Part shown: positions 6,176 through 7,623 of the stretch, piece after piece | How the letters are laid out: the number at the start of each line of letters is the position of its first letter | Position numbering within the stretch: position 1 is the first letter of the stretch | Notes under the pieces: generated by a model | What the model was told of the DNA's origin: nothing | Database searches by the model: none | What the model saw: only the letters and a program-made list of their open reading frames with translations | Position numbers and translations under genes: made by a program | NCBI GenBank assembly: GCA_023411035.1 | Contig: JAEYPE010000148.1 | Location: forward strand, 1 to 7,623 | Length of the DNA: 7,623 nt | DNA from: Pseudomonadota bacterium | GTDB taxonomy: Bacteria; Pseudomonadota; Alphaproteobacteria; Azospirillales; Azospirillaceae | Direction: 5' to 3'

Positions 6176-6293
6176 CAGATGACGCAAAGCCCGTTGGAGA
6201 GCAAGAAGCAAGAGACACAGCATTCCGTATGCCAGATACGCAACGAGAGCCAAGCACAGGCTCCGCACCGCCAGTTCAGGGAGGAACGTCGAG

Positions 6294-6980
6294 ATGCAAG
6301 CCAAGGATGTCATGACATCGCCGGTCATCACGGTGGCGCTGGACACCCCCGTGCCGGATATCGCGGAACTGCTTTTAACCCATCGGATCAGCGGCTTGCC
6401 GGTCGTGGACCAGGACGGCCGCGCGGTCGGCATCATCAGCGAGGGGGACCTTCTGCGCCGGGTGGAAACGGGAACCGACCGCCCGCGCACCCGCTGGCTG
6501 GAGATGCTGTTGGGCCGCAACGTGCAGGCGGCGGATTTCCTGAAGACGCATGGGCGCTGCGCCCGCGACGTCATGTCGCGCCCGGTCCACGCCGTCTCTC
6601 CCGGCACGGAGATCGCGGAGATCGCCGACCTGATGGAGGACAAGCGCATCAAGCGCACCCCCGTGCTGGTGGACGGACGCCCGGTCGGCATCATCAGCCG
6701 GGCCAACCTGCTGCACGGGCTGCTCGGCAACCGGCGGACGACCGCGAGCTACGGCTCGCCCGGCGACACGGCCATCCGCGCCGCCCTGATGGAGGAGCTG
6801 GGAAACCAGCCCTGGGTGGATCTCAACCAGCTCAACATCGTCGTGAACGACGGGGTGGTGCAGCTCTGGGGCATGGTGGACAGCGAGGAGCAGCGCCGCG
6901 CCCTGTGCACCGCCGCGTCCGGCGTGCGCGGCGTCAAGCGCGTGGAGGAACATCTGAACCGGAACCGCTTCGTCGGGTGA
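6294..6980 (+). CDS. CBS-domain pair plus BON domain protein
   Basis: The product is a 228-residue soluble protein with three modules. CBS domain 1 covers about 1-58 (DVMTSPVITV, ISGLPVVDQDGRAVGIISEGDLL). A linker of about 30 residues follows. CBS domain 2 covers about 90-145 (RDVMSRPVHAVSP, IKRTPVLVDGRPVGIISRANLL). A BON domain covers about 158-222 (IVVNDGVVQLWGMVDSEEQRRAL, then VRGVKRVEEHL). CBS pairs usually bind adenine nucleotides and sense energy status, and BON domains are thought to bind membranes or hydrophobic ligands. No catalytic domain and no signal peptide are present. The start follows GGGAGG with 9-base spacing. The GntR-family gene starts 35 bases downstream with no terminator between, so co-transcription is likely. 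The specific target is unknown. Confidence 0.9.
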   Translation: MQAKDVMTSPVITVALDTPVPDIAELLLTHRISGLPVVDQDGRAVGIISEGDLLRRVETGTDRPRTRWLEMLLGRNVQAADFLKTHGRCARDVMSRPVHAVSPGTEIAEIADLMEDKRIKRTPVLVDGRPVGIISRANLLHGLLGNRRTTASYGSPGDTAIRAALMEELGNQPWVDLNQLNIVVNDGVVQLWGMVDSEEQRRALCTAASGVRGVKRVEEHLNRNRFVG

Positions 6981-7015
6981 TCCCCGGCCATCAGCCCCAT
7001 CGAAGGAGCAGCCCG

Positions 7016-7623
7016 ATGCCGCCACCCGAAATCTCCGTCCAGCCCCTGGACGCCGGCTCCACCTTCCGCAATCAGGTCTATCGCCGGCTGAAGCAGGCGA
7101 TCATCCAGATGGACATCTACGACCACCCCGGCGACGTCCGGCTGGACGAGCGCCAGCTCAGCGGCCTGCTGGGCGTCAGCCGCACCCCGATCCGCGAGGC
7201 TCTCACCCTGCTGGAGCAGGAAGGGCTGGTGCGGCTGGAGCCGCGGCGGGGAATCTTCGTCGTCCGCAAGACCAAGACCGAAATCATCGAGATGATCATC
7301 GCCTGGGCGGCGCTGGAAAGCATGGCGACCCGCCTTGCCGCCGAACGCGCCACCGCGGAGGACATCGGCACCCTGTGGGACATCTTCCGCAGCTTCGAGG
7401 AGCAGGCGCCCTCCGACAATCTTCAGGAATATTCCGACGCCAACATCGAGTTCCACAAGGCCATCATCCGGCTGAGCCGGGCGCGAATCCTGGAAACCCT
7501 GACCGACAACCTGTTCATCCACATGCGGGCCATCCGCAAGCTGTCGATCCGGCAGGACAACCGGGCCGAACAGTCGATGCAGGAGCACCGCGACATCATC
7601 CGGGCGCTGGAGCGGCGCGACGG
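7016..7623 (+). CDS. GntR family transcriptional regulator, FadR/FCD subfamily (C-terminus outside window)
   Basis: The frame is open from ATG 7016 through 202 codons to the window edge. Residues about 15-85 form a winged helix-turn-helix typical of GntR proteins: VYRRLKQAIIQ, LDERQLSGLLGVSRTPIREAL, then LEQEGLVRLEPRRGIFV. From about 90 the helical FCD effector domain begins, with the characteristic DANIEFHKAIIRLS (141-154) and a later EHRDIIRALERRD. The Asp and His residues there would bind a metal that coordinates a carboxylate ligand in known members. Such regulators usually repress catabolic or transport genes next to them and dissociate on binding an organic acid. The start has AAGGAG at 7-base spacing. 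It follows the CBS-BON gene by 35 bases; its targets are probably downstream, outside the window, or possibly the tct operon. Confidence 0.92.
   Translation, partial: MPPPEISVQPLDAGSTFRNQVYRRLKQAIIQMDIYDHPGDVRLDERQLSGLLGVSRTPIREALTLLEQEGLVRLEPRRGIFVVRKTKTEIIEMIIAWAALESMATRLAAERATAEDIGTLWDIFRSFEEQAPSDNLQEYSDANIEFHKAIIRLSRARILETLTDNLFIHMRAIRKLSIRQDNRAEQSMQEHRDIIRALERRD

Noticed and set aside
6226..6240. Inverted repeat CGTAT-N5-ATACG upstream of the CBS-BON gene
   Set aside because: Five-base arms are short enough to arise by chance, and no known site matches.
6133..6243. N-terminal extension of the small membrane protein
   Set aside because: The extra Cys-rich residues cover the divergent promoter region, and the ATG at 6132 has a good ribosome binding site.
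1..7623. CRISPR arrays, transposases, insertion-sequence ends, tRNA or rRNA genes
   Set aside because: I looked for regular repeats, terminal inverted repeats next to transposase frames and tRNA-like cloverleaf sequences and saw none.

Overview
The window looks like chromosome or megaplasmid DNA from a GC-rich alphaproteobacterium. Strong G/C bias at third codon positions, Shine-Dalgarno-led genes and the mix of gene families fit the Azospirillum/Rhodospirillales group. This taxonomic guess rests on general resemblance and not on a search. Most of the window is ordinary, well-formed accessory metabolism. I found no mobile element, CRISPR array, RNA gene or obviously new multi-gene system.

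Layout. Positions 1-1290 (minus strand) hold the N-terminal 430 codons of a large extracellular-type protein: a CBM60-like calcium-dependent carbohydrate-binding module followed by a right-handed parallel beta-helix, with no Sec signal peptide. A 499-bp, relatively AT-rich divergent intergenic region (1291-1789) follows. It contains a dense cluster of palindromes near its middle and a candidate promoter for the next operon. Positions 1790-5146 (plus) hold a complete tripartite tricarboxylate transporter operon in the order tctC-tctB-tctA: periplasmic binding protein, small membrane subunit, large membrane subunit. The genes are separated by gaps containing GC-rich hairpins, and the operon closes with a good intrinsic terminator (5158-5205). 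The tctA start is best placed at a TTG codon at 3620.

Positions 5232-5936 (plus) hold a TerC/YjbE-family membrane protein. A convergent gene for a 62-residue single-span membrane protein (5944-6132, minus) has a good ribosome binding site. Between it and the next plus-strand gene lies a 15-bp perfect inverted repeat (6161-6175) of the CTGC-N3-GCAG form attributed to the polyhydroxyalkanoate regulator PhaR. Positions 6294-6980 encode a stand-alone protein with two CBS domains and a BON domain. After 35 bp comes a GntR/FCD-family regulator (7016 to the window end, incomplete), probably in the same transcript.

How they fit together: the tct operon imports a carboxylate-type solute across the inner membrane; its substrate cannot be read from the sequence. 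No TctDE-type two-component system is in the window. The only transcription factor present is the FCD-type GntR protein, a family that commonly senses carboxylic acids, but it lies 1.9 kb beyond the tctA terminator and may instead control genes downstream of the window.
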